NCBI GenBank assembly: GCA_963377175.1
Contig: CAUJNA010000446.1
Location: 305,435-369,434 of the forward strand
Length of the DNA stretch: 64,000 nt
DNA from: Effrenium voratum
Lineage: Eukaryota; Sar; Dinophyceae; Suessiales; Symbiodiniaceae
Direction: 5' to 3'
Part shown: positions 46,304 to 57,440 of the stretch, in pieces
How the letters are laid out: each line of letters begins with the position of its first letter
Position numbering within the stretch: the stretch's first letter is position 1
Translations under genes and position numbers: made by a program
Notes under the pieces: model-generated
Told to the model about the DNA's origin: nothing
Seen by the model: only the letters and a program-made list of their open reading frames with translations
Database searches by the model: none

Positions 46304-47399
46304 GAAATGGATCATGACGAGAGAAACCCTCCAACTGGTGGTGGTTTCCTTCACGACCCCAAAATGGTGCTCATTCCAACTCAGCCCCTACCTATCGCAC
46401 AAGCAAGACAGACCAAGAGTCAAAATGGAGGTCAAGAAACGGGCTCAGGGATAGTAGGCAGGGCCCAACTCCTCCATTTTGGAGGAACCCCTAGTGGCTG
46501 GCAATCCTAATTTGCTCAGATGATGGTCCCTTGGTGCCACCCTGAGCCGCGTTTCACAGATCCCAAAAAGACAGACCCGCAAGTTTTGACAACCCTCCTG
46601 CTAGCCTTACCAGGTTTACAAGAGTTTCAGCTGGGGGGTTACTGGGGCTTGCTAGCCACTTGGCTAACTCAGGTCCCATAATAATTCGGTGGGAGATGGT
46701 GGATGCGTTTCCAAAAGGAAACCACCCGAACCCCATGCGTCATCGCTCCGGCTGCCCAACTTCCCAACTAAAGGCTTGCTGGCCACCCCTACAAGCCCTA
46801 TTTTGTTACAACTGGAACCCGATTATTAATCCTTCAGTTGATCAACTGGGGTGTGTCCCATTTGGAAGGGGCGATCCTTGGCACATTCAGATTCAAATTC
46901 AGATTGACCACCAAACCAACTTGCACTTTGCAACCAACTTAAACGACATTTTCCGGACTCTGGTCCATATAGCTTGGTGTCCCCTTGAACCAACCCCAGC
47001 AAAGGCACGGCACCTGTGCGGAAAAAGTTATTCACTTGCTGGTTGGGGAGAACACGCATGTTTCCAAAAAGCTGAAGGGTAAAGATCAAACCAAAAAGCA
47101 GGCATCGAAGGAGAACTTTACATGCCTACATACCTATCCCGGGGCAGATGAGCTGGAAGCCGCCGGTGTGAGCCGAACATGGTGGCACCTGTCAAAGCGC
47201 ATTAGGTGTCCCCGTTGAGGGGTTGAAAACGGACCAAAACATCGGGGTCTATAAATCGACTGTCAGCATCTGTCAGCAATCCCCGGCCCATTTTTCCAGG
47301 TTCTCCTAACGGGCTCTCAATATAGCACGAAAGGGACCCGTCCCTACCTCCAATTGAGGCGGCCAACCACCCAAAAATGCAGTTCAGAACACGTCCGGG

Positions 47400-47460
47400 G
47401 AAAAAAAAAAACACGCTGCAAATCCACCACTCCCCCCCCCCCAAAAAAAAGAGAAAGAAT
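47400..47460. repeat. Short A-, C- and A-runs
   Basis: Poly-A, poly-C and poly-A patches next to each other, no coding. Confidence 0.7.
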
Positions 47461-47639
47461 ACGGTCCGTCAGTAAGTGTGTTAATATTTTTGTATGAAGC
47501 AAGAAACTGGACCCTCAAATGGTCTAGAAAAAGATATTTGAGACGTACTCCACTCTAACAAAAAATCGCAGCAAATCAACACCCCCCCTAAAAAAAGAAG
47601 AAGCAAGAATATACTCCAACAGGGCGTGAGCGAAGCGTT

Positions 47640-47770
47640 GGAAAAATGCAAGGCCCAGCAGCTCACCATGAACCAACACCTCTCAACTTCCTCGCCAGTT
47701 TTCACCCTGAGCTCGTGCATGCCAAAGTCCTGTAACCAGAAGCTGGTCCTTGAAGCGTTCGGCGTTGGGG
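47640..47770 (-). CDS. Possible exon island
   Basis: The minus strand reads FWLQDFGMHELRVKTGEEVE then RCWFMVSCWALHFSNASL. An alternative frame (NAERFKDQLLVTGLW) is also plausible for the first half, so frame and limits remain unsure. Confidence 0.3.
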
Positions 47771-48109
47771 CGACTAGTGGGTGGTGGGTAGGGGGTGGTG
47801 GGTGAGGGGGATTCTTGCAAGGGTTCTTGGCTAGGCCCTCCAGATTTGGAGGTTAGAATAAGTTGGTACCCAACGTTTTTCAGGTTTGTCTATTTTAGTC
47901 AAAGGAAGTTTAACAAGAAACTTCCGTAGTACTGGAACTAAGTGAGCTAGCTGCTTTGACATATAGCTATGACAGGTAGCTAGCATGACAAATAGATAGC
48001 TTTGACATATAGCTAGCTTGACAGATAGATAGCTTTCCAATAGGCTAGCATGACAGATAGATAGCTTTGACATATAGCCAGCTTAACACATAGATAGCTT
48101 TCTCAAGTA

Positions 48110-49500
48110 TAGATTTCGTGGCAGGCGCAGCACTTTCGCAAGCACTCTCTGCGAGCTGGGGGATGGCAAGATGCAGAAAACGTTGGCGCTGTGCGTGAAT
48201 TGGGCTTCCGGACAGTGCGCAAACCACCTCGGCTGCGACGCCTGTACGGAGGCGGGTGCGGAACGGGTTCGGAACGGTCTCGGAGACGGGACCATTGGCA
48301 CGGCCGCGCGAAGGTTTCGCAAGGTTTGAATTGCGTGGCAGGCGCAGCACTTTCGCAAGGTCAAGTGTAGATTTCGTGACAGGCGCAGCACTTTCGCAAG
48401 GTCAAGTATAGATTTCGTGGCAGGCGCAGCACTTTCGCAAGCACTCTCTGCGAGCTGGGGGATGGCAAGATGCAGAAAACGTTGGCGCTGTGCGTGAATT
48501 GGGCTTCCGGACAGTGCGCAAACCACCTCGGCTGCGACGCCTGTACGGAGGCGGGTGCGGAACGGGTTCGGAACGGTCTCGGAGACGGGACCATTGGCAC
48601 GGCCGCGCGAAGGTTTCGCAAGGTTTGAATTGCGTGGCAGGCGCAGCACTTTCGCAAGGTCAAGTATAGATTTCGTGGCAGGCGCAGCACTTTCGCAAGG
48701 TCAAGTATCGATTTCGTGGCAGGCGCAGCACTTTCGCAAGCACTCTCTGCGAGCTGGGGGATGGCAAGATGCAGAAAACGTTGGCGCTGTGCGTGAATTG
48801 GGCTTCCGGACAGTGCGCAAACCACCTCGGCTGCGACGCCTGTACGGAGGCGGTGCGGAACGGGTTCGGAACGGTCTCGGAGACGGGCCCATTGGCACGG
48901 CCGCGCGAAGGTTTCGCAAGGTTTGAATTGCGTGGCAGGCGCAGCACTTTCGCAAGGTCAAGTGTAGATTTCGTGGCAGGCGCAGCACTTTCGCAAGGTC
49001 AAGTATCGATTTCGTGGCAGGCGCAGCACTTTCGCAAGCACTCTCTGCGAGCTGGGGGATGGCAAGATGCAGAAAACGTTGGCGCTGTGCGTGAATTGGG
49101 CTTCCGGACAGTGCGCAAACCACCTCGGCTGCGACGCCTGTACGGAGGCGGGTGCGGAACGGGTTCGGAACGGTCTCGGAGACGGGCCCATTGGCACGGC
49201 CGCGCGAAGGTTTCGCAAGGTTTGAATTGCGTGGCAGGCGCAGCACTTTCGCAAGGTCAAGTGTAGATTTCGTGCAGGCGCAGCACTTTCGCAGCACTTT
49301 CGCAAGGTCAAGTATAGATTTCGTGGCAGGCGCAGCACTTTCGCAAGCACTCTCTGCGAGCTGGGGGATGGCAAGATGCAGAAAACGTTGGCGCTGTGCG
49401 TGAATTGGGCTTCCGGACTGTGCGCAAACCACCTCGGCTGCGACGCCTGTACGGAGGCGGTCTCGGAACGGTCTCGGAACGGTCTCGGAGACGGGCCCAT
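48110..49500. repeat. 299-bp tandem array, about five units
   Basis: The landmark GAGCTGGGGGATGGCAAGAT begins at about 48,153, 48,452, 48,751, 49,049 and 49,358. Each unit includes a variable number of a 42-bp subunit (TTCGTGGCAGGCGCAGCACT then TTCGCAAGGTCAAG). Frames of several hundred codons run through it in more than one phase and on both strands, so they are repeat artefacts. Confidence 0.9.
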
Positions 49501-49860
49501 TGGCACGGCCGCGCGAAGGTTTCGCAAGGTTTGAATTGCGTGGCAGGCGCAGCACTTTCGCAAGGTCAAGTATAGATTTCGTGGCAGGCGCAGCACTTTC
49601 GCAAGGTCAAGTATCGATTTCGTGGCAGGCGCAGCACTTTCGCAAGGTCAAGTACAAAATTCGTGGCAGGCGCATCACTTTCGCAAGGTCAAGTACAGAA
49701 TTTGTGGCAGGTGCAGCACTTTCGCAAGGTCAAGTGCAAAATTCGTGGCACGCGCAGCACTTTCGCAAGGTCAAGTACAGATTTTGTGGCAGGCGCAGCA
49801 CTTTAGCAAGGTCAAGCACAGATTTGGTGGCAGGCGCAGCATTTTTGCAAGGTCAACTTT
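49500..49860. repeat. 42-bp tandem repeat
   Basis: About eight copies of the 42-bp subunit alone, increasingly diverged towards 49,860. Confidence 0.85.
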
Positions 49861-50875
49861 CGCAGCCGGGGCTCGAAAATCGCAACTTTTAAGTACGAAA
49901 GTAGTACGCGAAGTCAACTTTCGCAGCTGGGGCTTGAAAATCGCAACTTTTAAGTACGAAAGTAGTGCGCAAAGTCCACTTTCGCAGCCGGGGCTTGAAA
50001 ATCGCAACTTTTAAGTACGAAAGTAGTACGCAAAGTCCACTTTCGCAGCTGGGGCTCGAAAATCGCGACTTTTTAGTACGAAAGTAGTACGCGAAGTCCA
50101 CTTTCGTAGCTGGGGCTCGAAAATCGCAACTTTTAACTACGAAAGTAGTACGTGAAGTCCAGTTTCGCAGCTGGGGCTCGAAAATCGCAACTTTTAAGTA
50201 CGAAAGTAGTACGCGAAGTCAACTTTCGGGGATTGAACATCGCAACTTTTAAGTGCAGAGAAAGATGGGTAGATAGATAGATCAATAAACAGATATAGAG
50301 ATAGCTAGAGAAATAGATAGAAAGAGATAGAGAAACAGAGATAGACAGAGATAGATAGATTTGTAGATAGATAGACAAATAACTAGCTAGATAGATAAAG
50401 AGATAGAGAGATAAATAAATAGAGAGGTAGATAGATAGATAGGAGATAGAGAGGTAGATAGATAGGTAGATCTATAGATAAATCGCAACTTTTAAGTACG
50501 AAAGTAGTACGCGAAGTCAACTTTCGCAGCTGGGGCTTGAAAATCGCAACTTTTAAGTACGAAAGTAGTGCGCAAAGTCCACTTTCGCAGCCGGGGCTTG
50601 AAAATCGCAACTTTTAAGTACGAAAGTAGTACGCAAAGTCCACTTTCGCAGCTGGGGCTCGAAAATCGCGACTTTTTAGTACGAAAGTAGTACGCGAAGT
50701 CCACTTTCGTAGCTGGGGCTCGAAAATCGCAACTTTTAATTACGAAAGTAGTACGTGAAGTCCAGTTTCGCAGCTGGGGCTCGAAAATCGCAACTTTTAA
50801 GTACGAAAGTAGTACGCGAAGTCAACTTTCGGGGATTGAACATCGCAACTTTTAAGTGCAGAGAAAGATGGGTAG
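49855..50875. repeat. 60-bp tandem repeat and its segmental duplication
   Basis: Units of about 60 bp contain GGGGCTCGAAAATCGCAACT, TTTAAGTACGAAAGTAGTAC and GCGAAGTCAACTTTCGCAGC. The block 49,880-50,290 is repeated almost identically at 50,480-50,895, including its GATA tail. Confidence 0.9.
50262..50482. repeat. GATA/TAGA microsatellite
   Basis: Degenerate (GATA)n and (GAGATA)n. Confidence 0.9.
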
Positions 50876-51012
50876 ATAGATAGATCAATAAACAGATATA
50901 GAGATAGCTAGAGAGATAGATAGAAAGAGAGAGAAAGAGACAGAGAAACAGAAAGAGAAAGAGAAAGAGAGAAAGAGAGAAAGAGAGAAAAAGAGAGAGA
51001 GAGAGAAGCAAG
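50870..51012. repeat. GATA and GAGAAA microsatellite
   Basis: TAGATAGA units that grade into GAAAGAGAGAAAGAGA. Confidence 0.9.
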
Positions 51013-51070
51013 GGGCCAAGGACAGTTCTCCAAACTATAGTTGTTCACTGCTTTGAAACTTCCGCCCCCC

Positions 51071-51142
51071 GGCTCTGCCGGACCTTACTTGTAGGGGGAC
51101 CCTCCCCAAAAAAAGGGTAAAAGGGCACTACTGGGGGACCCA
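51071..51142. mobile_element. Family 1 right-half fragment
   Basis: AGGGGGACCCTCCCCAAAAA to ACTACTGGGGGACCCAG. The left end is missing. Confidence 0.5.
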
Positions 51143-52029
51143 GTTGGCGTTCGGCGAATTGGGGCGCCGAACAGGGGGAGTCTTGCAAGTTGGTTCCGAA
51201 TAGATGCAACCATTCTGGGACGCATGCTTGAAAATAGGAGGCGCCAGAAAAGGTCATAACTTGAAACATGCTGTGAGCTCCATACATGTCCATCGTTTCA
51301 TTTGGAGCGAAGATACAGTTAGCAGCTGTTGGGTGATGTTTCAGGCGAGGGAACTGAGAGAAGGACACTTGCTTCACTTGCACCCTCCACACACAGACCT
51401 GGCCAAACCGCACATTCAAACAGGTCTGAACCACAATTTAGACAGCCTCCTCTTGGGGGTTTCCTTTGCAGCCCTTGGTATGGTAGCAAAACCCTACTAA
51501 AACATGAACAGAGCCACAAACAAGACCCCGAAACAAAAACTTGCCAACTTTGCAGTGAAGGACAGTTGTTCGGCGTTGGTTGTTTCAGCCATTTGCGCCC
51601 AAATGCCGCGCTTCAGTGGCTCGTGGATCAAGAATTGAGCGTGAATCACCGGTTCGGGGGGAGACCAAACCTGAAACTGAGCACACACACACACACACAC
51701 CTCCACCTACGTTTGCGCCTGGTCGGCCTGCTCCGTACTTGTATGCTAAGCCTCCAAATATAAGTTCACGTCTGCGAAAAGATGCCCGAAACCCAAAAAC
51801 ACGTTCTGCAGAGGGCGACACGTTTGTTTGGCGGGCAAAGCTACTTGGATGAACTGGGTGCAATAGTTGCAAGGGTGTCAGCAAGTGGACTGGGCTTCTT
51901 CAGTTCCCTTCCCCAAACAGAACTAGCACATTCAGATTCTGGCTTACAAAATGGCCAAGGGTCTGCTAAGCTGCTAGCTCACTGGGGCCGAGAAGAAATA
52001 CATATTACTGTCTCTGGCCTGTAGTCCAC

Positions 52030-52241
52030 CCAAAACATCGAATATGTTTTGAGAAGAGCCAAACCGGAGTGATTCTTCCCAGACATGACTGGGCATTCCT
52101 TTGCCAAGCATCTGCTCGGCGACCTGCAAAGCCAAGACCTCCCCTGTGGGCAAGACGATGCCTGCTTCCTGGCGAACAAAAATCTGGCCCGGACACCCAG
52201 GCTGCGCCAGGTAAGAGGGATCCGGATGCATGAAAAAACAC
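52030..52241 (-). CDS. Exon island, about 210 nt
   Basis: Acceptor AATGTTCAG and donor TTTTGG|GTGGAC bound a frame MHPDPSYLAQPGCPGQIFVR then QEAGIVLPTGEVLALQVAEQ and SLRFGSSQNIFDVL. It is one of the longest convincing exons in this part. Balanced composition suggests a globular domain. I do not recognise the family. Confidence 0.6.
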
Positions 52242-53384
52242 CTGAACATTGCAACTTGTAAATGGTGGGTTCCAGCTTTATTTTGGTGTTGAAGAAGCAA
52301 CATGGTTCAAATGGTTGCAAAATGGAGACCTTTTAAGGAACCCTGGGTAAGTTGCAGCCATGGTGAGATAGCTGGGGTAACCGGGTTAGTCGGGATCCAT
52401 ATAACTGGGCTGCCCGTTTTCAGATCCCCCGCCAACAGTGAATCACTTTTAGTCGGCTAAATGGAAACTAAAAGGCTAAAAGGGCAAGGGGATGGCTGGG
52501 AGCCACCAAGGTAACCAGGGTTGGAAGCCACTTATCTGACGTCGGTTGAACACCCAAGTGACATGTGAACTTTGTGCTTTGTGTGGCAGATGCCGGCAGC
52601 TGAAGAACAAGTTGTCAAAGAAGCAGTCGGGCGGTCAAGTAAGAAAACAACAAGGAGCCTGCAAGTGGAGATTTTGGGACACGTCGATTGTTGGCATCAT
52701 GTCCATCCGAATAACCTGTAAGTGCAGTGTTTGGACCTCTCTACGTTTGTGCCAGCATGAAACCGCCCAAACAAGGGCCAAGCTCCCTAGCCTCCCATGT
52801 GTGGTTTCAGCTTAGGTGCGGCATTTGTTTTAGGATGGGTCGATGATTTCGGCTAAACCGACCCTTTCGTTCTGCAAAAAGACCACCAAGAAATCAATTC
52901 CCGCTATGGGTCGGATCCTTGCTGACGGCCGTGAAGAAGGAGGAAGTACATTTACATCTTGCTTACCCGGTACGTAAGGGGTATGAAGCTACGTCGGGAG
53001 CATGAAACGCCATTAACAAAAAAACGCCCTTGCTTGTCGCCAAACAAGTGCCCTCTACAAGGGCAAGGGTACCCTACCTAGCGGGGGCAACGCTAGCATT
53101 GGCTATCCTCCTCCCGGATCAAAGAACAAGTGACCCATTCGAATTCCCCAACTTGTGAAGCGGGCGCAAGGAACCGGGCCCAGGGAAGCCACGAATTTCC
53201 AAGTCTCAAGGTTTGGCACACTCGGCCCCAAATCTGGGATCTATCATTCCAGGGTTTCTTAGGTGCAGGGTTTCGCAACCATCCAGAATATGTCATGCGC
53301 AAGGTTTCTTAATGTGTCTTAGGTGGTGCAGGGTTTCGTGCATCCAGAATATGTCATGCACAACTTGTTTCTTTCTGCAGACCC

Positions 53385-53530
53385 CAAGGCAAGCACGCCA
53401 GACACCTCCCACCCCATCGCTGGATCGCCTTGCCAAGGTCCGGGAGCCCCGTGATATGAAGCACCGTGCCCACGTGGGGCGGGCTGTCCCCGCCCTCGAA
53501 CTTGACCTGTCGGGAAGGCGGAGAGTTGCG
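53385..53530 (-). CDS. Possible exon island (strand uncertain)
   Basis: The minus strand reads VKFEGGDSPPHVGTVLHITG then LPDLGKAIQRWGG. The plus strand is also open (LAKVREPRDMKHRAHVGRAV) and has a good pyrimidine-rich acceptor CTTTCTGCAG at 53,368-53,377. The minus peptide looks more globular, but the splice signal favours plus. Confidence 0.3.
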
Positions 53531-53565
53531 GCTTCCTCTTGCGGCCGTGCGTGGATACAATGAAG

Positions 53566-54017
53566 GATGTGGCGGTCAAAACCCAGGTTCTTCCTCACCC
53601 CCCCCCCCAGATTTCCCTGTTGAACAGAATGTTGTGAAGGATGTGGCGGTCAAAACCCTGGTTCTTCCTCAACCCCCCCGGATTCCCCTGTGAACGGATG
53701 TGGCTGTGAAAACCTGGTACTTCCTCCCCGGATTCCCCTGTTGAACAGAATGTTGTGAAGGATGTGCCTCACCCCCGGATTCCCCTGTTGAACAGAATGT
53801 TGTGAAGGATGTAGCGGTCAAAACCCTGGTTCTTCCTCACCCCCGGATTCCCCTGTTGAACAGAATGTTGTGAAGGATGTGGCGGTTGGTTCTTCCTCAC
53901 CCCCGGATTCCCCTGTTGAACAAAATGCTGTGAAGGATGTGGCGGTCAAAACCCTGGTTCTTCCTCACCCCCGGATTCTCCTGTTGAACAGAATGTTGTG
54001 AAGGATGTAGCGGTAAA
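53566..54017. repeat. 68-bp minisatellite, left part
   Basis: Units contain GTTGAACAGAATGTTGTGAA, GGATGTGGCGGTCAAAACCC and TCTTCCTCACCCCCGGATTC. Several left units carry deletions. The array is broken by the insertion at 54,018. Confidence 0.9.
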
Positions 54018-54190
54018 AAGTAGTCGAGGGCCACGCCTAGCAATAAATTGCTTTCATCCATACACCCCACCCTACAACTTTTTTCATCTTCCATCTTCTA
54101 CCCTTATTCGTTTTCATCATTCTTCTACATTCCTTTCTATCCATCTCATCCGTTTTTCTCATCATTTTCCACTTTTCGCCATCCTTTCAA
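54018..54190 (+). repeat. Left terminal inverted repeat
   Basis: About 170 bp, inverse of 62,790-62,960 with a few mismatches. Strong shared stretches include CATACACCCCACCCTACAAC and TTTTTTCATCTTCCAT. Similarity fades after CGCCATCCTTT. Confidence 0.85.
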
Positions 54191-54330
54191 GTCCTCAATA
54201 CCATCATGGTATTTTGGTAATCTGGGCATTCTGTTAATATGTTATGAACGCCGTATTTCTGCGTTGAAGTTTTACATAAGATAAAATTATATACTACAAA
54301 TAATTATGGATACACTGAATAACATTTCAA

Positions 54331-54372
54331 GAAAAAAGCATTTAAAGAAATATTGACACTATAAATATATAA
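54331..54372 (+). promoter_or_regulatory. Promoter-like motif upstream of the polymerase gene
   Basis: GAAAAAAGCATTTAAAGAAA then TATTGAC and an ATATA run. The same arrangement, GAAAAAA..TAAAGAAATA.. then ATATA, occurs at 61,261-61,300 and 61,902-61,946 before other ORFs of the element. Confidence 0.55.
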
Positions 54373-54373
54373 T

Positions 54374-55456
54374 TTAAGTATTATTAGGACATCAAAAGCT
54401 GTAAAAAGAAATAATAACGCTTTAGAAAGCAAACTCGAAAGGAACAAATGGAATTTATCAACACAACAAAAGGCAAAGGTTAGAGACATTATAGGATTAT
54501 ACACCGACAGGAACATATCACAATACACAACAGCAGAGAAGATAGCTAATGATTTCATAAAGGCAAAACCAGAGGACGAAAAGAGCAAGGCAAATCAAAA
54601 ATACGACCAGATTATGAACACATATGAAGAGAGAGAACCACTAAACGAAAGAATGAAAAAGAACAAACATGAGAACATAACAAGAGGGCACAACACAAAA
54701 CCCAGAGATTACACAATCAGATTTCGGCTTTATACTATGAGTGGATATGGAGCACATAAAGTGAAAGCATCGTTTAAAGACATTGAAGGCAGGACATATT
54801 ATCCCATGCATTTCGATGATACGTATGCGGGAGTGAAGACTGGAAGATGGATAGAGGAGCTAGTCAAGAAAAGAGTTTTTAGACTGCATGACAAACACCT
54901 TTTCAAGAAGGTTATTAAAACAATGGCGCAAGATGACGACATCGCCGAGCATTACAAGAGACAGAAGCACTATATAGATGCAGTAGTCATTTATGAGGCC
55001 GACACGGTAGAAGGAGATATTAAAAATTATGACCCTAAAGCGAAGAGCTTAAAAAACGCCAATAATATTGGTATTTTTCATAGATATCTAGAAACAGAAC
55101 TCGACCCAGAATATTGCACTTTTGAGGAAGCCATTAAGGTAAAGCATTATGTTGAAAACGAATGCTGGATTAACACATTGAATCATTTTTACGGACAAGA
55201 GAAGAATATGAAGAAGATGACCAGAGAGAGTATTTTGAAACTCATAGACAAAACAGACGAGGAATTCAAAAGCCATGGTGCTTCAATAGAAGACATGAAC
55301 AAGGTACTTAAAGAATATGCCATCTCCGCCAGAATTTTCGATATTGTGGGTAATTTGATTTTTACAGTTGACCCACCAAAAAGAAACCACGATATTAAAA
55401 CATTCTTCGCATTGACAAAGAATGACCATATATATATATATATATACATTAAATAA
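54374..55456 (+). pseudogene. Family-B-like DNA polymerase, N-terminal part
   Basis: The frame is open from about 54,374, but the first in-frame ATG is at 54,614; codons before it (for example NKWNLSTQQKAKVRDIIGLY) look coding, so the original start may have been lost. The protein is charged with a long helical first half, then RDYTIRFRLYTMSGYGAHKV and HYIDAVVIYEADTVEG, and ends at FFALTKNDHIY followed by an ATATAT run. The rest of the polymerase resumes at about 57,440 after a foreign segment. The polymerase identity rests on the motifs downstream; this portion would be its N-terminal and exonuclease-proximal region. Confidence 0.6.
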
Positions 55457-55547
55457 GGACTTGAAACATCTTGAAACAATTACAGGCAAATTTAGGAATT
55501 AAGTGTACCCATTCTGTTTTCAGGGGTGGTATGTCAGCACTGTTGAT

Positions 55548-56982
55548 TCAATTGCGCATTGTGGCATCTGCAGATGTCACTTGTGAAACTTTGGACAGTT
55601 CCTCAATCACACCTAGGCGGGTCTCAATCATCTGAAGAACCTTGACCATCTTGATGCCATCGTTTCCATCACCGCAGGACTTCTGGAGAAATGCAACCAT
55701 CAAACCCTTCGCATCCTCAATGGCGGAGTTCAACTTGCCCCTTACCTCTTCCATCTCTGCAACTGGCGGAAGAAGCATTGCCGGTCCTGCTGGTTTGGAC
55801 TTGTTGGGTGTGCGGCCATGCTCAATGTAGTTCTGCATCGTCTTCAAGGTCTCCACAGGAAGCCCGTCGATGATAGACTTGATGTTGTCAGTTGAAGCCC
55901 GGCATTCTGGAACTTGGAAGCATCCAACTGCGTGGTCTTGTTGCTGGCCTTTGACTTGACAATGGTTTTGATGACGCCGTGGGTTGGAGCACCTCCCCTC
56001 AAGCGAAGCACCAAGTAAACCTCCCTCACCAAGTGCCCATTCACAACCTCATTGTCCGGGATGACCATTGAACCATTCGTCAGCAGGAAGTCGTTGATGG
56101 TCATAGTGTTGATGTTGCCCTTTTTCTCTGCGAAGTAGCGGATGTGGCTCATCACCTCCTGCTTCATGTCAAGCCCTGTGGACACAAGGTTGTCAATCTC
56201 AATGCTGAACATGCTAGTACCGCCCTTGAAGGCAAACACCGTGATGCTAGCCGGATTGGCAAAGAAGTCCGCGGCGCTGTTGACATAGAACTCAAAGTCC
56301 AAGGGGGCCATCCCGCAAAACTGCTCAAACTCCGCCTCCAGGTCCGCGTTGCATGCGTCGCTGAAAATGTCCTCCTTTGTGTCTGTGTCAGTGTCCGGAA
56401 TGACGCCCTCCTCACTGTCCGCGCTGTTTTCGTCCGAAACCTCGCGGGGGGGGGGGGGGGGCATTGAAGCGCTCATAGTTTAAAGCCCAGAAGTTAACAA
56501 GGCGTGTGGCAATGGCCTTTTTGCCCATGCTTGGGGTCAGAGCTTCCAGCGTCAAGCGCCCTGAGAGCTTTGTTGAGCTGTTCAATGGTCAGGGAGTTCG
56601 CCATAGACAGCGTCAGCGGGGTGGACACCATCTCATCAAAGGTCTTCATCTCCATGACTTGTCCCGGGGCAATCATGATGGGCATGAAGTAGGTGTCGTC
56701 CTTCTTGTACCCTGATGCATGCCTGATAGTTGCAGGGGGCATTGGCGAGCGCGTGAGCGCTAATCTCGTCCCACTGATTCAAGGTGAAGGCCACGAACTG
56801 GCTTTTGGCACTGCCTTTTGACAGAGTGTATCCATTTGTTCAACGGAGAGGGTCTCAAACTGAGCACGTGTTGGTTGCACCAATGGAACAGCAAGGTCAG
56901 CAGGCGCGAGCACTGACCCCGGCTCCTTTTCCATTGGCAGGAAGCCTTCGCCGCGACGGATGAAAAAAAGCATTCTCATCAC
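55548..56982 (-). pseudogene. Ubiquitin-like-domain polyprotein, frameshifted
   Basis: Four minus-strand fragments form one gene of about 470 codons if single-base shifts are allowed near 56,815, 56,735, 56,520 and 55,905. N-terminal part: QFETLSVEQMDTLCQ, then (next frame) FVAFTLNQWDEI and GYKKDDTYFMPIMIAPGQVM. After a proline run comes an acidic stretch (DSEEGVIPDTDTDTKEDIF). Next is a domain of about 80 residues from SITVFAFKGGTSMFSIEI to YLVLRLRGG, which aligns with ubiquitin in its strand order, central helix and C-terminal LRLRGG. The chain continues past the Gly-Gly (APTHGVIKTIVKSK), as in ubiquitin fusions cut by deubiquitinases. The C-terminal fragment (55,548-55,856 and upstream) is helical. 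No known gene was recognised for the whole. Confidence 0.55.
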
Positions 56983-57181
56983 TTACAAGCGGTATTGCAA
57001 ATCACCAGCACTTGAGCAAAACAACTGGAGAAGTATGCTTGCACAGCATGACTGCAAAAAATCATCTCAGGACAATGACAGAAGCATCATAAACAGGTCA
57101 GGCGCACTAATCAGAGATGTTCAGGAAGTCCACGAAGCCGGGACGGTGCGACGGTTGCCCCAGAAACCCCACAAAACCCTA

Positions 57182-57440
57182 AAATCCTACAAGGGACACC
57201 ACGCCTAAAAAAATGTATGATGAAACTGATGAAACGAAGGAGGGGAGTGATGTTGTTGCTGTTCTATGTTTGTCCTAGAAATGGACAAATCGTTTTTAGA
57301 CACTTCGATTTTTTTAATCACAAATATTTTGCAATATGTTTTGCAAAACTTATTTGTTTGAAATGGATGAGGCGAGGAGATTGAGGAAATTATATTTTGA
57401 AGGGTAGTTGGTGAAATGAATGAGGCGAGGAGGAAGGAGA
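57182..57440 (+). repeat. 259-bp direct repeat of the element's right arm, inner copy
   Basis: Matches 62,528-62,785 with small indels, from AAATCCTACAAGG to GAGGCGAGGAGGAAGGAGA. It lacks the outer TIR. Polymerase coding sequence resumes directly after it. Confidence 0.85.

Larger units (their letters stand above)
55457..57440. mobile_element. Foreign segment interrupting the polymerase gene
   Basis: GC content rises sharply (about 55,500-56,980), the coding strand switches to minus, and the right-hand edge (57,182-57,440) is a copy of 62,528-62,785. This could be an insertion by another element followed by recombination with its right arm, or a capture of a host or viral gene. Clean boundary repeats on the left side are not visible. 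Confidence 0.55.

Noticed and set aside
47831..47950. Fifth complete copy of TIR family 1
   Set aside because: The left end (CTAGGCCCTCCAGATTTGGA) is recognisable, but the right end is degenerate and no flanking duplication is seen.
48083..49596. Long open frames of 150-280 codons on both strands
   Set aside because: They run through the 299-bp and 42-bp tandem repeats in several phases with repeating peptides; no independent coding signal.
57160..57195. Telomere-like CCCTAAAA
   Set aside because: A single AAACCCTAAAAT stretch with no tandem repetition.
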